Source: Acidisarcina sp. (GTDB lineage Bacteria; Acidobacteriota; Terriglobia; Terriglobales; Acidobacteriaceae). From it: 64,000 nucleotides of DNA. Location: positions 620,001 to 684,000 of the forward strand of contig DATLIY010000007.1 of the NCBI GenBank assembly GCA_035539175.1. Reading direction: 5' to 3'. Position numbers and translations under genes: made by a program. This document shows, piece after piece, positions 1-8,679 of this stretch. The notes beneath the pieces were generated by a model. The model was not told where the DNA came from. It worked only from the letters and a program-made list of their open reading frames with translations, and did no database searches. Position 1 is the stretch's first letter, and each line of letters opens with the position of its first letter.

Positions 1-1
1 G

Positions 2-667
2 CAACGACCCATGGCCGCTGGCCGCATGAGCCTGGCGCACGGCATATTACTGGGGATGGGCTGCATCGCCGCCGGCGGCGCGTGGCTCACCGTGAACACC
101 AATCCGGTCACCGGAACGCTCACACTCCTCACCGCATTCACCTATGTCGCCATATACACGCCGCTGAAGCGCCACACGACGCTCGCCACCTTTATCGGAG
201 CCTTCCCCGGCGCCATGCCGCCGCTGCTGGGCTGGACCGCTGCACGGGGAACCATTGAATGGCCGGCGGTCGCGCTCTTCTCCATTCTCTTCGTCTGGCA
301 GTTTCCTCACTTCATGGCCATTGCATGGATGTACCGCGACGACTATTCCCGCGCCGGAATCCGTATGCTGCCTGTGGTGCATCCCAACGGCAAATCCACC
401 GTATTCGAGGCGCTGGTTTACGCCGTACTGATGATTCCTGTCAGCCTTATGCCCGTGTATCTCCACATGACCGGCATGGCCTATGGCGTGGTGGCTGCCT
501 TTCTCGGCCTCGTCTACCTGGCCTACACCATCCGCTTCTCCAAGATAACCAGTGCGCGAAGCATGATCGAATCGCGCATGTATGCACGCGACCTGCTGAA
601 AGTGAGCGTAATCTACCTGCCGCTCCTGCTTACTGCGATGATGTTGAATGCATCAGGAAAGAGATGA
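2..667 (+). CDS. cyoE: Protohaem IX farnesyltransferase (haem O synthase), 5'-truncated by the window edge
   Basis: Transfers a farnesyl group to haem b to make haem O, the precursor of haem A for cytochrome oxidases; an integral membrane UbiA-family prenyltransferase. The reading frame is open to the left edge. The visible QRPMAAGRMS segment matches the conserved RPLAAGR motif of CyoE/CtaB, so roughly the first third is missing. Several hydrophobic helices follow, and the conserved segment around WQFPHFMAIAWMYRDDY is the second prenyltransferase motif region. The stop overlaps the start of the ABC ATPase by an ATGA junction, indicating translational coupling. The family assignment is secure; whether the symbol should be ctaB or cyoE is convention. 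Confidence 0.93.
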   Translation, partial: QRPMAAGRMSLAHGILLGMGCIAAGGAWLTVNTNPVTGTLTLLTAFTYVAIYTPLKRHTTLATFIGAFPGAMPPLLGWTAARGTIEWPAVALFSILFVWQFPHFMAIAWMYRDDYSRAGIRMLPVVHPNGKSTVFEALVYAVLMIPVSLMPVYLHMTGMAYGVVAAFLGLVYLAYTIRFSKITSARSMIESRMYARDLLKVSVIYLPLLLTAMMLNASGKR

Positions 668-1695
668 TCCGCATGGCAACAATGAGTGAACACCCGCGAA
701 CCACCTCTCCCGAATCGGCCAGCTCTCTGGCGCCGGTCGAACTGGACGAGCTGACGCATAACTATGGCACCCGCCTGGCTCTGGATCATCTGAGCTTCCG
801 CGTGGAACGCGCCCAGATCTTCGGGCTGCTTGGACCAAACGGCAGCGGCAAGACGACCCTCTTTCGGATCCTGTCCACCCTCATGGTGCCTTCCAGCGGA
901 CACGCCCGCATTCAGGGCTTCGACGTCCGCACGGAGCCCAATCGCGTACGCCAGCAGACCGGGATTGTCTTCCAGGCAAGCAGTCTCGACATCAAGCTGA
1001 CGGTCTCGGAAAATCTGAAGCACCAGGGCCACCTCTACGGATTGAGCGGAGCCTATCTGAAATCGCGGATCGACGAGGTGCTGGGCCGCGTCGGGCTGCG
1101 CGATCGCGCAAAGGATATGGTTGAGACTCTCTCCGGCGGTATGCAGCGGCGCGTGGAGCTGGCAAAGGGGCTGATCCATTCGCCCTCCGTTCTGCTGCTC
1201 GATGAGCCTTCCACCGGTCTTGACCCCGGCGCGCGCCGCGACCTGTGGCAGTATCTGCGCACCCTGCGCGATGAGGATGGGGTTACGGTCCTCGTCACGA
1301 CGCACATGATGGAAGAGGCCGAACATTGCGACCGCCTAGCCATCCTGAACCTGGGCAAGCTGGTCGCCCTCGGTTCGCCGTTCGAGCTCAAATCGCAGAT
1401 CGGCGGCGACGTCATCAGCCTGGAAACGCGCGATGAAAACGTAGCGCGTGCTGTTGCTGATGGAATTCGCGACCGCTTTGGCGTGCAGGCATCTGTCCTC
1501 GGCCACACCATCCGCATGGAGCGCGAGCAGGGGCACCGCTTTGTAACCGATGTGGTGGAGGCCTTCCCCGGACAGATTGACGGCATCTCCATCGCCAAGC
1601 CCAGCCTGGAAGACGTCTTTATCCAGCGCACTGGCCACCGCTTCTGGAATGAAGTTGGTAGCGACGCATCCGCAGCCAAAGAAGAGGAAAACTAG
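664..1695 (+). CDS. ABC transporter ATP-binding protein (DrrA/NodI-type)
   Basis: ATPase of an ABC-2 type exporter. The sequence shows Walker A GPNGSGKTT, signature LSGGMQRRVELAKG, and Walker B LLLDEPSTGLDP followed by a switch His in VTTHMMEEAEH. ATG 664 overlaps the cyoE stop (ATGA) and is preceded by AGGAAAGAG, so it is preferred over ATG 673 or 682, which are in frame. About 343 residues, with a C-terminal extension of about 80 residues typical of DrrA-like ATPases. The next gene is its permease, 2 bases after the stop. Position between haem O synthase and a DUF420 gene suggests a role near respiratory oxidase assembly, but the exported substrate cannot be read from sequence. Confidence 0.92.
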   Translation: MIRMATMSEHPRTTSPESASSLAPVELDELTHNYGTRLALDHLSFRVERAQIFGLLGPNGSGKTTLFRILSTLMVPSSGHARIQGFDVRTEPNRVRQQTGIVFQASSLDIKLTVSENLKHQGHLYGLSGAYLKSRIDEVLGRVGLRDRAKDMVETLSGGMQRRVELAKGLIHSPSVLLLDEPSTGLDPGARRDLWQYLRTLRDEDGVTVLVTTHMMEEAEHCDRLAILNLGKLVALGSPFELKSQIGGDVISLETRDENVARAVADGIRDRFGVQASVLGHTIRMEREQGHRFVTDVVEAFPGQIDGISIAKPSLEDVFIQRTGHRFWNEVGSDASAAKEEEN

Positions 1696-1697
1696 CC

Positions 1698-2522
1698 ATG
1701 GCCACCGTTGCTCATACCGCACCAACACCGGCAAAGATCTCCACGCCCGGAATTCTGCTTCCGTCCTACTCGCTGTGGCTGCGGGAGATTGTCCGCTTCT
1801 TCCGCCAGAGAGCGCGAGTGGTTGGCGTCATCGCCTCTCCGCTTCTCTTTTGGCTCCTGCTGGGTTCGGGTTTCGCGCACAACTTCCGTACGGGAAGCAG
1901 CGACTCATCGCAATCCTTCGGCTTCTACTTCCCCGGCTCCGTAGCCTTAATCGTTCTGTTCACCTCGATCTTCAGCATGATGTCTCTCATTCAGGACCGC
2001 AATGAGGGCTTCCTTCTCTCGGTGCTGGCTGCGCCCGTCAGCCGCTCCGCCATTGTGCTGGGCAAGGTGCTTGGCGGAACCACTCTTGCCGCCGTCCAGG
2101 GAGTCGTGCTGCTGGTCTTTGCGCCGCTGATCGGTGTCCACATGACGGTCGAAACTGTTGGGCTCGCGGTGCTGGTGACCCTGCTGATGAGCTTTGAGCT
2201 CACCGCCCTGGGTTTTGCAATCGCGTGGCCGATGGATTCTCCCCAGGCCTTCCATGCAGTCGTCAATCTCATCCTTCTGCCGCTGTGGATGCTCTCCGGA
2301 TCGCTCTTTCCCGCGAGCGGCTCCTCGGGATGGCTGCGCCTGGTCATGCACCTGAATCCATTGACCTATGGCGTGGACGCGCTGCGGAATGCGCTCTTCC
2401 CGGCGACTCCCACGGACTTCCCTCTCTCCGTCAATCTGGCGGTGACTGTGGGCTTCTGCCTACTGAGCTTCGGGACGTCGTGGGCAATTGTGAACCGCAG
2501 GACCAACAAGCCTGCAGCCTAA
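1698..2522 (+). CDS. ABC-2 type transporter permease
   Basis: Membrane partner of the preceding ATPase. 274 residues with about six hydrophobic segments and the ABC-2 membrane motif region around QDRNEGFLLSVLAAPVSR, which resembles the DrrB/YadH cytoplasmic loop. The N-terminal 30 residues are soluble and Pro/Ser-rich. ATG 1698 follows the ATPase stop by 2 nt with GAGGAAA upstream, so the pair is co-translated. Family assignment is firm; substrate is unknown. Confidence 0.9.
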   Translation: MATVAHTAPTPAKISTPGILLPSYSLWLREIVRFFRQRARVVGVIASPLLFWLLLGSGFAHNFRTGSSDSSQSFGFYFPGSVALIVLFTSIFSMMSLIQDRNEGFLLSVLAAPVSRSAIVLGKVLGGTTLAAVQGVVLLVFAPLIGVHMTVETVGLAVLVTLLMSFELTALGFAIAWPMDSPQAFHAVVNLILLPLWMLSGSLFPASGSSGWLRLVMHLNPLTYGVDALRNALFPATPTDFPLSVNLAVTVGFCLLSFGTSWAIVNRRTNKPAA

Positions 2523-2545
2523 GAGGCCGGTACTTCAGGGAATCC

Positions 2546-3085
2546 ATGCAAGTTACGGAATCGAGTACCCACAAGCCCGTCGCAGCGATTCTGGCCGTCA
2601 GCGCCGTGGCAGTCCTCTTTCTGCTCTGGCTGATCTATGTGCACCACGCGCCGGCAGAGTTCGCGAACCGGCTTCGCTTTCTGCCGGCGCTCAATGCGCT
2701 GCTCAATGGCCTCAGCGCCGTCGCCCTGATCGTTGGATTCGGCTTCATCCTGCGCAAGAATATCGCGGCTCACCGCGCATCGATGATCACGGCTTTCGTC
2801 TTTTCATCGCTCTTTCTGGTCAGCTACATCACCAACCATGCTCTGCACGGCGATACGCGCTATCCCGGCCATGGAACCATCCGTACGGTGTACCTGCTCA
2901 TCCTGCTGACTCACGTGCTGCTCTCGGTGGTGGTTCTGCCGATGATCCTTACAACCTTCTTTTTTTCGTTGAGTGGCCGCATCCCGCAGCACCGCAAGAT
3001 CGCGCGCTTCACGCTGCCTATCTGGCTGTACGTCTCGGTGACCGGCGTTGTGGTCTACTTCATGCTTGCGGCGGCTGTACGGTAA
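2546..3085 (+). CDS. DUF420 family membrane protein (CtaM/YozB-like)
   Basis: About 179 residues with four to five transmembrane helices. It has the DUF420 pattern of conserved His residues in membrane segments (ITNHALHGDTRYPGHG, LLTHVLLSVVVLP, PQHRKIARFTLPIW). DUF420 proteins such as Staphylococcus CtaM are needed to build active haem-A oxidases, so the position after cyoE fits a cytochrome oxidase assembly role. ATG 2546 has AGGGA a few bases upstream; the longer frame upstream overlaps the permease and is rejected. Specific function is inferred from family and neighbours. Confidence 0.85.
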   Translation: MQVTESSTHKPVAAILAVSAVAVLFLLWLIYVHHAPAEFANRLRFLPALNALLNGLSAVALIVGFGFILRKNIAAHRASMITAFVFSSLFLVSYITNHALHGDTRYPGHGTIRTVYLLILLTHVLLSVVVLPMILTTFFFSLSGRIPQHRKIARFTLPIWLYVSVTGVVVYFMLAAAVR

Positions 3086-3094
3086 AACAGAAGA

Positions 3095-3370
3095 GTGAAC
3101 ATAGACGAATCAGGGAACAACCCTCGGATTCCGGATCCGGGCGATGACGGAACCGCGCAGCTTTTGCGCTGGGGTGCAGGCACGCTGGCTGCAGGCGCCC
3201 TCTTTGCCGTGCTCACGAAAACCGTCTTTGGCGGCATCGGCCCACAAGGCCCAAGCACCAATGCAGGCTGGCTCTCGCTGATCGTCACCATGATGTGCCT
3301 GCCCTTTGGAACGATGCTCTTCCTGCTTGGAGCCGCCAAGTGGATGAGAAAACGACGCAGCCGCGGCTGA
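3095..3370 (+). CDS. Small two-helix membrane protein, unknown function
   Basis: 91 residues from a GTG start 9 bases after the DUF420 stop. A polar acidic N-terminus of about 22 residues (two DP motifs) precedes two hydrophobic helices (around residues 24-45 and 56-82), ending in a basic tail KWMRKRRSRG, so both ends are probably cytoplasmic. I do not recognise a family. The tight spacing and shared orientation suggest it closes the oxidase-assembly operon. The start is uncertain because there is no strong ribosome binding site. Confidence 0.6.
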   Translation: MNIDESGNNPRIPDPGDDGTAQLLRWGAGTLAAGALFAVLTKTVFGGIGPQGPSTNAGWLSLIVTMMCLPFGTMLFLLGAAKWMRKRRSRG

Positions 3371-3438
3371 ATCCAGTCCCCTCGCCTTCCACTGAAGCAA
3401 TTCTGATATTCTTCTCATTCAATGGAGATGGAACGGTC

Positions 3439-3906
3439 ATGGCAAAGAGCGTAAATAAGGTCATTCTTCTGGGGAACGTAGGCAAGGATCCCGAGGTGAA
3501 ATTTCTCCCCAGCGGCTCCGCTGTCGCAAATTTTTCGATCGCCACGACAGAACGATTCAAAGACAAGGGCGGCGAATGGCAGGACAAGACGGAGTGGCAC
3601 AATCTGACCGCCTATGGCAAAGTCGCCGAAATTATCCGCGACTATGTGAAGAAGGGTTCCAAACTGTACGTCGAAGGCAAACTCACCACGCGCTCCTGGG
3701 ACGATAAGGAGAGCGGCAAGAAGGTGTATCGCACCGAGGTGATCGTTGCCGATCTCTCCCTGCTGAGCGGCCGGGGAGAAGGCGAGGGCGGCGGCGGAAG
3801 CTATGCCCGCAGCTCGAATACCGCATCCTTCGACCAGCGTCCTTCGGCCCCCGCGGAAGATTACGGCCACGCCGCCGAAATCACCGACGACGACATTCCT
3901 TTCTGA
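3439..3906 (+). CDS. ssb: Single-stranded DNA-binding protein
   Basis: 155 residues. The N-terminal OB fold (about 1-110) contains VNKVILLGNVGKDPEV, the VANFSIATTERF strand and the EWHNLTAYGKVAEI segment characteristic of bacterial SSB. A Gly/Ser-rich linker follows, ending in the acidic tip DDDIPF that recruits DNA repair and replication partners. ATG 3439 is the first codon matching the family N-terminus; GGAG lies 11 bases upstream. A degenerate second copy of the last ~100 bases of this gene lies at 5711-5823. Confidence 0.96.
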   Translation: MAKSVNKVILLGNVGKDPEVKFLPSGSAVANFSIATTERFKDKGGEWQDKTEWHNLTAYGKVAEIIRDYVKKGSKLYVEGKLTTRSWDDKESGKKVYRTEVIVADLSLLSGRGEGEGGGGSYARSSNTASFDQRPSAPAEDYGHAAEITDDDIPF

Positions 3907-3959
3907 CGCGGCTATTGGCCGCCAGCGCCCTGCAGTGCGACAGACGGGCAACAATCCGA

Positions 3960-3999
3960 GGGGAGGAGTGGAAACCGCTACGAGCTTCCACCTCTCCCC
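3960..3999 (+). terminator. Hairpin after ssb
   Basis: Arms 3960-3973 and 3986-3999 pair in 12 of 14 positions around a 12-base loop. There is no T-run after it, so intrinsic termination is uncertain. The rest of 3907-4195, between ssb and the TPR gene, shows no other clear element. Confidence 0.4.
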
Positions 4000-4195
4000 C
4001 TCACCTCGCTCCACTAATTCTCACGCTGGCATAGAAGATCGGGCAGACCACTTCCGCCCTGCTCAACTCCCCCCGAAAGGAAAGCCCAGCACGCCTTGTA
4101 CCCCTCTGGCCGGGGGGAACCCTCCTATCATTCCAGCATCGCCGGCTCTGTATCGTAAAATCAGAGGGATTCGGAACGTCATCGCGGAGACCGAA

Positions 4196-5680
4196 ATGAT
4201 GCAGCGAATCCTCATTTTGGCATTTCTCCTTCCGGCTCTTTCCGCAGCGCAGGAAAAACATGACCACCCTGTGGCTGAAAAACTGGGCACGGTGTCGTTC
4301 CCGACCTCCTGCCAACCGGGAGTCCAGAAGGAGTTCGATCGCGCGGTCGCGCTCCTGCACTCTTTCGCATACAGACCCGCTGAAGATGCCTTCCGCAGCG
4401 TGGCCGCACAAGACCCTCACTGTGCAATTGCCCATTGGGGCATCGCGATGACCCACTTCCATCAGCTATGGGAGCCGCGTCTTCCGACCGAAGGCATCGC
4501 TGTCGCCCAGAGCGAGAGCAGGCGGGCCGAAATGCTCAACGCAGCCACCGAACGCGAGCGCGGTTTCATCCACGCACTCGGCCTCATCTTCAACGATCCC
4601 GCCATTCCATACAGCACACGCGCCTCAAACTACGAAGTGGCGATGCACGATCTGGTGGCAGCGAATCCCACAGACGTTGAGGTTCAGGTCTTCTACGCGC
4701 TCGCGCTGCTCTCCAACACATCCCCAACCGACAAGACTCATTTCAAGCAGAAGCAAGCCGCCGCTCTGCTTGAGCCTCTCTATCGCGAACATCCCAATCA
4801 CCCTGGAATCCCGCACTACCTCATCCATGCCTACGACAGCCAGGAGCTCGCAGCCCGCGGTCTCGCAGCCGCCCGGGCTTACTCCAGGATCGCGCCCTCG
4901 GCTCCGCATGCGCTGCATATGCCTTCACACATCTTCACTCGTCTCGGTATGTGGGATGACTCCATCGCATCCAACCTCGCGGCAAGAGCTGCGGCACATC
5001 AGCAGGGTGATACCGGCGAAGAGTTGCACGCAATGGACTACCTCATCTATGCCTACTTGCAGAGTGGACGCGATCAGGAGGCGGCCCATGTTATCCAGCA
5101 GCTAAGGTCAATGCAAAATCTGGACATGGGCGACTTCAAGTCAGGCTACGCCGCAACTGTGATGCCCATCCGCTACACCGTCGAACGGCGCCAATGGAGC
5201 GAGGCAGAGAAGGTTTCCTTACCGCCCGCCTCCGCTCTGCCGCAGGTTCTCGCAGCCGCCGTGTGGGCGCGCGGGCTCGGATTCGCCCGCGACGGCCATC
5301 CCGAAGAGGCTCGCAGTCAGGCCGAGACGCTGCGCCAAATCGAAGTTAGGCTTCGCGCATCGGGAACCGCCTACTGGGCAACTCAGGTCAATATCATGAC
5401 CCGCGAAGTGCTCGCCTGGTCGGCCCAGGCCGAGGGCCAAGCCGATGAAGCCGCTGCCATCCTGCGCAGAGCAGCCGACGACGAAGACGGAATCGAGAAA
5501 CTCCCTGTCACTCCCGGACCGATAATTCCCGCCCGCGAACAGCTCGGAGATCTATTCCTTGAACAGGGCAACTTCGCTTCAGCCTCCAGGGCATTCGAGA
5601 CCGCGCTGGTCAACGCTCCCGGACGGCGAGGAGCATTGCAGGGCGCCGCTCGCGCCGCCCATGCCTCGGTACAGAAATAG
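4196..5680 (+). CDS. Exported tetratricopeptide-repeat protein
   Basis: 494 residues. A signal peptide (MMQRILILAFLLPALSAAQ) is followed by a His-containing stretch and helical repeats with TPR character, clearest near the C-terminus (EQLGDLFLEQGNFASASRAF) and in the middle (AMDYLIYAYLQSGRDQEAA). Conserved-looking segments such as AHWGIAMTHFHQLWEP and PSAPHALHMPSHIFTRLGMW are typical of a large family of uncharacterised TPR proteins. GGAG at 4186-4189 supports ATG 4196. The gene sits between ssb and a decayed copy of the ssb 3' end, so it may have arrived by insertion. Likely periplasmic and a protein-interaction scaffold; the partner is unknown. Confidence 0.82.
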   Translation: MMQRILILAFLLPALSAAQEKHDHPVAEKLGTVSFPTSCQPGVQKEFDRAVALLHSFAYRPAEDAFRSVAAQDPHCAIAHWGIAMTHFHQLWEPRLPTEGIAVAQSESRRAEMLNAATERERGFIHALGLIFNDPAIPYSTRASNYEVAMHDLVAANPTDVEVQVFYALALLSNTSPTDKTHFKQKQAAALLEPLYREHPNHPGIPHYLIHAYDSQELAARGLAAARAYSRIAPSAPHALHMPSHIFTRLGMWDDSIASNLAARAAAHQQGDTGEELHAMDYLIYAYLQSGRDQEAAHVIQQLRSMQNLDMGDFKSGYAATVMPIRYTVERRQWSEAEKVSLPPASALPQVLAAAVWARGLGFARDGHPEEARSQAETLRQIEVRLRASGTAYWATQVNIMTREVLAWSAQAEGQADEAAAILRRAADDEDGIEKLPVTPGPIIPAREQLGDLFLEQGNFASASRAFETALVNAPGRRGALQGAARAAHASVQK

Positions 5681-5710
5681 TCGTCGCGTCCAAATAGGAG
5701 AGCGGTGAAA

Positions 5711-5823
5711 CGAAGATAGTCCCGTAGCTCGAATTGGGCATCGTTCGATCAGCGCCCCTCTGCCCTCGCGGAAGATTACGGCCACGCTGCCGAAAATCAC
5801 CGAACGACGACATCCCGTTTTAG
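5711..5823 (+). pseudogene. Decayed duplicate of the ssb 3' end
   Basis: Aligns by eye with 3800-3906 at roughly 80-85% identity. The aligned stretch covers the linker codons through the acidic tip: cccgtagctcgaa against cccgcagctcgaa, then an identical gcggaagattacggccac. Two single-base insertions (near 5796 and 5804) break the frame, yet the end still reads DDIPF then a stop at 5821-5823. No start or OB-fold sequence is present, so this is a remnant rather than a gene. It implies a past duplication or insertion at the ssb 3' end. Confidence 0.8.
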
Positions 5824-5877
5824 GATTCGCCAGCACTCGACAGGAGAAGCCCTTCTGCTTCATCCTTAGCAGCAGCC

Positions 5878-6744
5878 ATGTCAAATATCTCGCGTCGTGG
5901 TATGTTGCAAGGAATTCTCGCAGGCGCAGCAGCGTCCTGCTCAACGTCTATGTCATGGTCCAAAGACACCGCGCCGGTTCGCAGAAAAGACCGCATCCAT
6001 CAGTCTGTCAGCCGCTGGTGCTACCAGAAGATTCCGCTCGACGACCTGTGCGCCTATGCTGCCCACATCGGTCTGAAGGGCATCGACCTGCTGCAACCGG
6101 ACGAGTTTGAGGTTCCCCGGCGCTACGGCTTGATCTGCACCATGGGCTACGCAGGCGGGGGCGAGATCGACAAGGGGCTGAATCGCGTGGAGAACCATGC
6201 CAGGATTGAAGCAGCCTTCCGCAAGAATATCCCGCTGGCTTCCAAAGCAAGCGTGCCCAATGTCATCACCTTCTCCGGCAATCGCGACGGCATGCTGGAT
6301 GAAGAAGGCGCGCGGAACACCATCCTCGGGCTGAATCGCCTGAAGAAAATTGCCGAGGACAACAACGTCACCATCTGCATGGAACTGCTGAACAGCAAGG
6401 TCGATCACAAAGACTATATGTGCGACCGCACGGAGTGGGGAGTCGGCGTCGTGCAGGAGGTGAATTCGCCAAAGGTCAAGTTGCTTTATGACATCTACCA
6501 CATGCAGATTATGGAAGGCGATCTGATCCGGACGATCCAGAAGAACATCCAATGGTTCGGCCACTTCCACACCGGCGGCGTTCCCGGCCGTCATGAGCTG
6601 GACAACAATCAGGAAGTCCAGTGGGACGGAGTCATGCGAGGCATCGTCGCTTCCGGGTTCCGTGGCTACGTGGCCCATGAATTCGTTCCCACGCGCGAGC
6701 CGCTCACTTCGTTACGCCAGGCCGTGGAGTTATGCGATGTCTAG
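5878..6744 (+). CDS. Exported sugar phosphate isomerase/epimerase-like TIM barrel (hydroxypyruvate isomerase-like)
   Basis: 288 residues. A twin-arginine leader (SRRGMLQGILAGAAASCS) suggests Tat export, possibly as a lipoprotein because a Cys follows AAS. The rest is an AP-endonuclease-2-type TIM barrel: metal-site segments VTICMELLNSKVDHKDYMC, KLLYDIYHMQIMEGD and FGHFHTGGVPGRHELD resemble hydroxypyruvate isomerase (Hyi). The family isomerises or epimerises small sugars with a divalent metal. There is no convincing ribosome binding site before ATG 5878. Substrate unknown; export would be unusual for a classical Hyi. Confidence 0.85.
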   Translation: MSNISRRGMLQGILAGAAASCSTSMSWSKDTAPVRRKDRIHQSVSRWCYQKIPLDDLCAYAAHIGLKGIDLLQPDEFEVPRRYGLICTMGYAGGGEIDKGLNRVENHARIEAAFRKNIPLASKASVPNVITFSGNRDGMLDEEGARNTILGLNRLKKIAEDNNVTICMELLNSKVDHKDYMCDRTEWGVGVVQEVNSPKVKLLYDIYHMQIMEGDLIRTIQKNIQWFGHFHTGGVPGRHELDNNQEVQWDGVMRGIVASGFRGYVAHEFVPTREPLTSLRQAVELCDV

Positions 6745-6796
6745 TTTTTTCGCACTGTTCAGTGTGTGAGGTTCGTTCTCTGCGATGGAGCAAGGC

Positions 6797-7399
6797 TTAG
6801 CTTTTCTTCGCCGTCTGTTTCAGCGCCAGTTCGTCCGCGTGAGTGTCCACGTCAAACTCTCCTTGCGGAAAATCAACATAGCTGGTCTCGACCGCATGCT
6901 GGGGCAGAATCTGCCGCGCACCCTGATCCCCCTGGACAAATGCCAGCTCCGGAAAGAATGCCGAAGGGAACACCGCGGGAACACCGCCAACTCCCGCGTA
7001 ACGCGAGGCAACGATGGAGCCTCCTTCCATGCTTTGTTTTGCCAGGAGCGTCCGCAGCAGTTCCACGCTGATACGTGGCTGATCGCATACCAGGAAGAGC
7101 GCGGCCGCCGGCACCGGCGAGCGCTGGAGCAGCGAGCGCATGGCAACACGCAGCGACGAGCCTTTTCCTGTTCTCCAATCCGGGTTGATCAGAATTTCAA
7201 CCGGGAGGCCATCCAGTTCCCTGCGCAATGTCGCGGCAGACGAACCCAGCACCACGATGTTGGGGGAACAACCCGCCTCCACAGCGAAGCGCGCGGTCCG
7301 GCGCAACAGGCTTTCCCCATCTACCTGCAATAGCTGCTTGGGCTTGCCGAGGCGGGAGGAGCCTCCGGCAGCCAGCAGGATGGAAGCACAGTCTGTCAT
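6797..7399 (-). CDS. MocA-like molybdenum cofactor cytidylyl/nucleotidyltransferase
   Basis: About 200 residues from ATG 7399 (a TTG at 7420 is in frame but lacks a ribosome site). The N-terminal LLAAGGSSRLGKPKQLL motif is the nucleotide-binding signature of the MobA/MocA/IspD-type transferases. CDQPRIS, with the metal-binding Asp, and a GGVPAVFP segment match MocA. MocA attaches CMP to molybdopterin for xanthine-oxidase-family enzymes. It lies downstream of xdhC on the same strand and opposite the molybdenum hydroxylase operon, so it is probably that enzyme's cofactor-finishing factor. Confidence 0.88.
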   Translation of the reverse strand: MTDCASILLAAGGSSRLGKPKQLLQVDGESLLRRTARFAVEAGCSPNIVVLGSSAATLRRELDGLPVEILINPDWRTGKGSSLRVAMRSLLQRSPVPAAALFLVCDQPRISVELLRTLLAKQSMEGGSIVASRYAGVGGVPAVFPSAFFPELAFVQGDQGARQILPQHAVETSYVDFPQGEFDVDTHADELALKQTAKKS

Positions 7400-7460
7400 C
7401 TTTCGCGCTCGCTCCGGCAAAATGCAGCCATGTGCAGATTCAGTTCCTCGCAGAAAAACT

Positions 7461-8537
7461 TCATGCGGAGATACCCATTGCGGATTCCTTCGGCTTTGCC
7501 GCGGAGGATAAAGCCAGTTTGCTCAAAACGGACTGCACCTGGGCGATGATCGCCAGCGCAATCGTCTCCGGTGTGTGTGCTCCAATATCCAGCCCGATGG
7601 GCGAATGGAGCCGCCCGGCCAATGGCGAGGCAGTCTCTCCGGCAATGTTCGTCAACAGTTGACTGGTTCTCTGCCGTGGTCCAAGCTGCCCCACATAGCG
7701 CAGCGGTTGTGCCTGCAAGGCGCGGAGCAATGCCTCATCCTGCTCAAAGCTGTGAGTCATCACCACCACCGCGTCATCCTCGTCAACTCCGCATCTCTGC
7801 GGCAACTCCGCCGCCGGTGCGGATACCACGCTGGTCGCATCGGGGAATCGCGCCGAGGTGGCAAGGTGTCCGCGGCCATCGGCCACGGTTACGTCCCACC
7901 CCAGCACCCGCGCGAATTTCACCAGCGGCTTTGCGTCGTCTCCCGCGCCAAAAATAATCAGCCGCTGACGTGGCGGCAATGCCTCAAGGAGAACTTCCAC
8001 TCCATCCGCTTGCAGGTACTCCGAACTGGCCTGCGCCGCTACCCGCCGCAAGCCCTGCTCTACAGCCTCTCCTCCCCGCCTCACTCTCTCATCCTGCGAT
8101 GGGAAGAGCCACTGCTCTCCGAGTTGGGGGCCGCTCAGCACGGTCGCCAATGCTGCATATTCCCGCTCGCTGCGCAGGCGATCGAGACCCTCCAGCCACG
8201 CGGCATCTTCGTCATCCACGCGCTTCAGCAGAACGTGCAGAGTTCCGCTGCATCCCAGACCGTATGGCATCCCCATTCCATCTTCGGTCCAGGTACGGTA
8301 TTGCTCGATGACAGGCCCTTGCTCTGTCATCCACCATGCCTTCTTTTGGATCTCCCCTTCCAGGCAGCCGCCGCTGATGGCCCCCGTGCGAGTGCCTCCG
8401 GAGGTCAGCAGCATGCGTGCTCCCACCTGGCGATAGGAGGATCCTTCCACTCGTACCAGCGTCGCCAGCAGGCATCGTTCTCCGCCGCGCCGGGCTGTCT
8501 TGTAGACAGCCAAAAGCTCATCCAACTCCTTCACCAT
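7461..8537 (-). CDS. XdhC/CoxI family molybdenum hydroxylase maturation factor
   Basis: 358 residues. The N-terminal XdhC_CoxI domain (about 1-110) carries ATLVRVEGSSYRQVGARML and GAISGGCLEGEI. The C-terminal Rossmann-like XdhC_C domain begins at RLIIFGAGDDAKPLV. XdhC-type proteins bind and sulfurate the molybdenum cofactor and insert it in the apo-enzyme. ATG 8537 has GAGG immediately upstream. It is divergent from the hydroxylase operon starting at 8680, sharing a ~140-bp promoter region (8538-8679) in which I see no defined operator. Confidence 0.92.
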   Translation of the reverse strand: MVKELDELLAVYKTARRGGERCLLATLVRVEGSSYRQVGARMLLTSGGTRTGAISGGCLEGEIQKKAWWMTEQGPVIEQYRTWTEDGMGMPYGLGCSGTLHVLLKRVDDEDAAWLEGLDRLRSEREYAALATVLSGPQLGEQWLFPSQDERVRRGGEAVEQGLRRVAAQASSEYLQADGVEVLLEALPPRQRLIIFGAGDDAKPLVKFARVLGWDVTVADGRGHLATSARFPDATSVVSAPAAELPQRCGVDEDDAVVVMTHSFEQDEALLRALQAQPLRYVGQLGPRQRTSQLLTNIAGETASPLAGRLHSPIGLDIGAHTPETIALAIIAQVQSVLSKLALSSAAKPKESAMGISA

Positions 8538-8679
8538 CCACCTCTAAAGCAAGTCCGCGGAATTTCTGCCAGATCGAACCGGAGTTTCACAGGGTCGTAA
8601 GCAGGGGCAAGCCTTCCGCGCGCCCGATACATACCGTATTATTACTCCATCAATCTGAGTAGCCCAGGGGGTGCTTCCC

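Noticed and set aside
7571-8662. Plus-strand open frames opposite xdhC and mocA, including a 341-codon frame
   Set aside because: They lie entirely on the strand opposite two strongly recognisable genes, carry no motifs, and are rich in Arg/His/Pro as expected for shadow frames of GC-rich genes.
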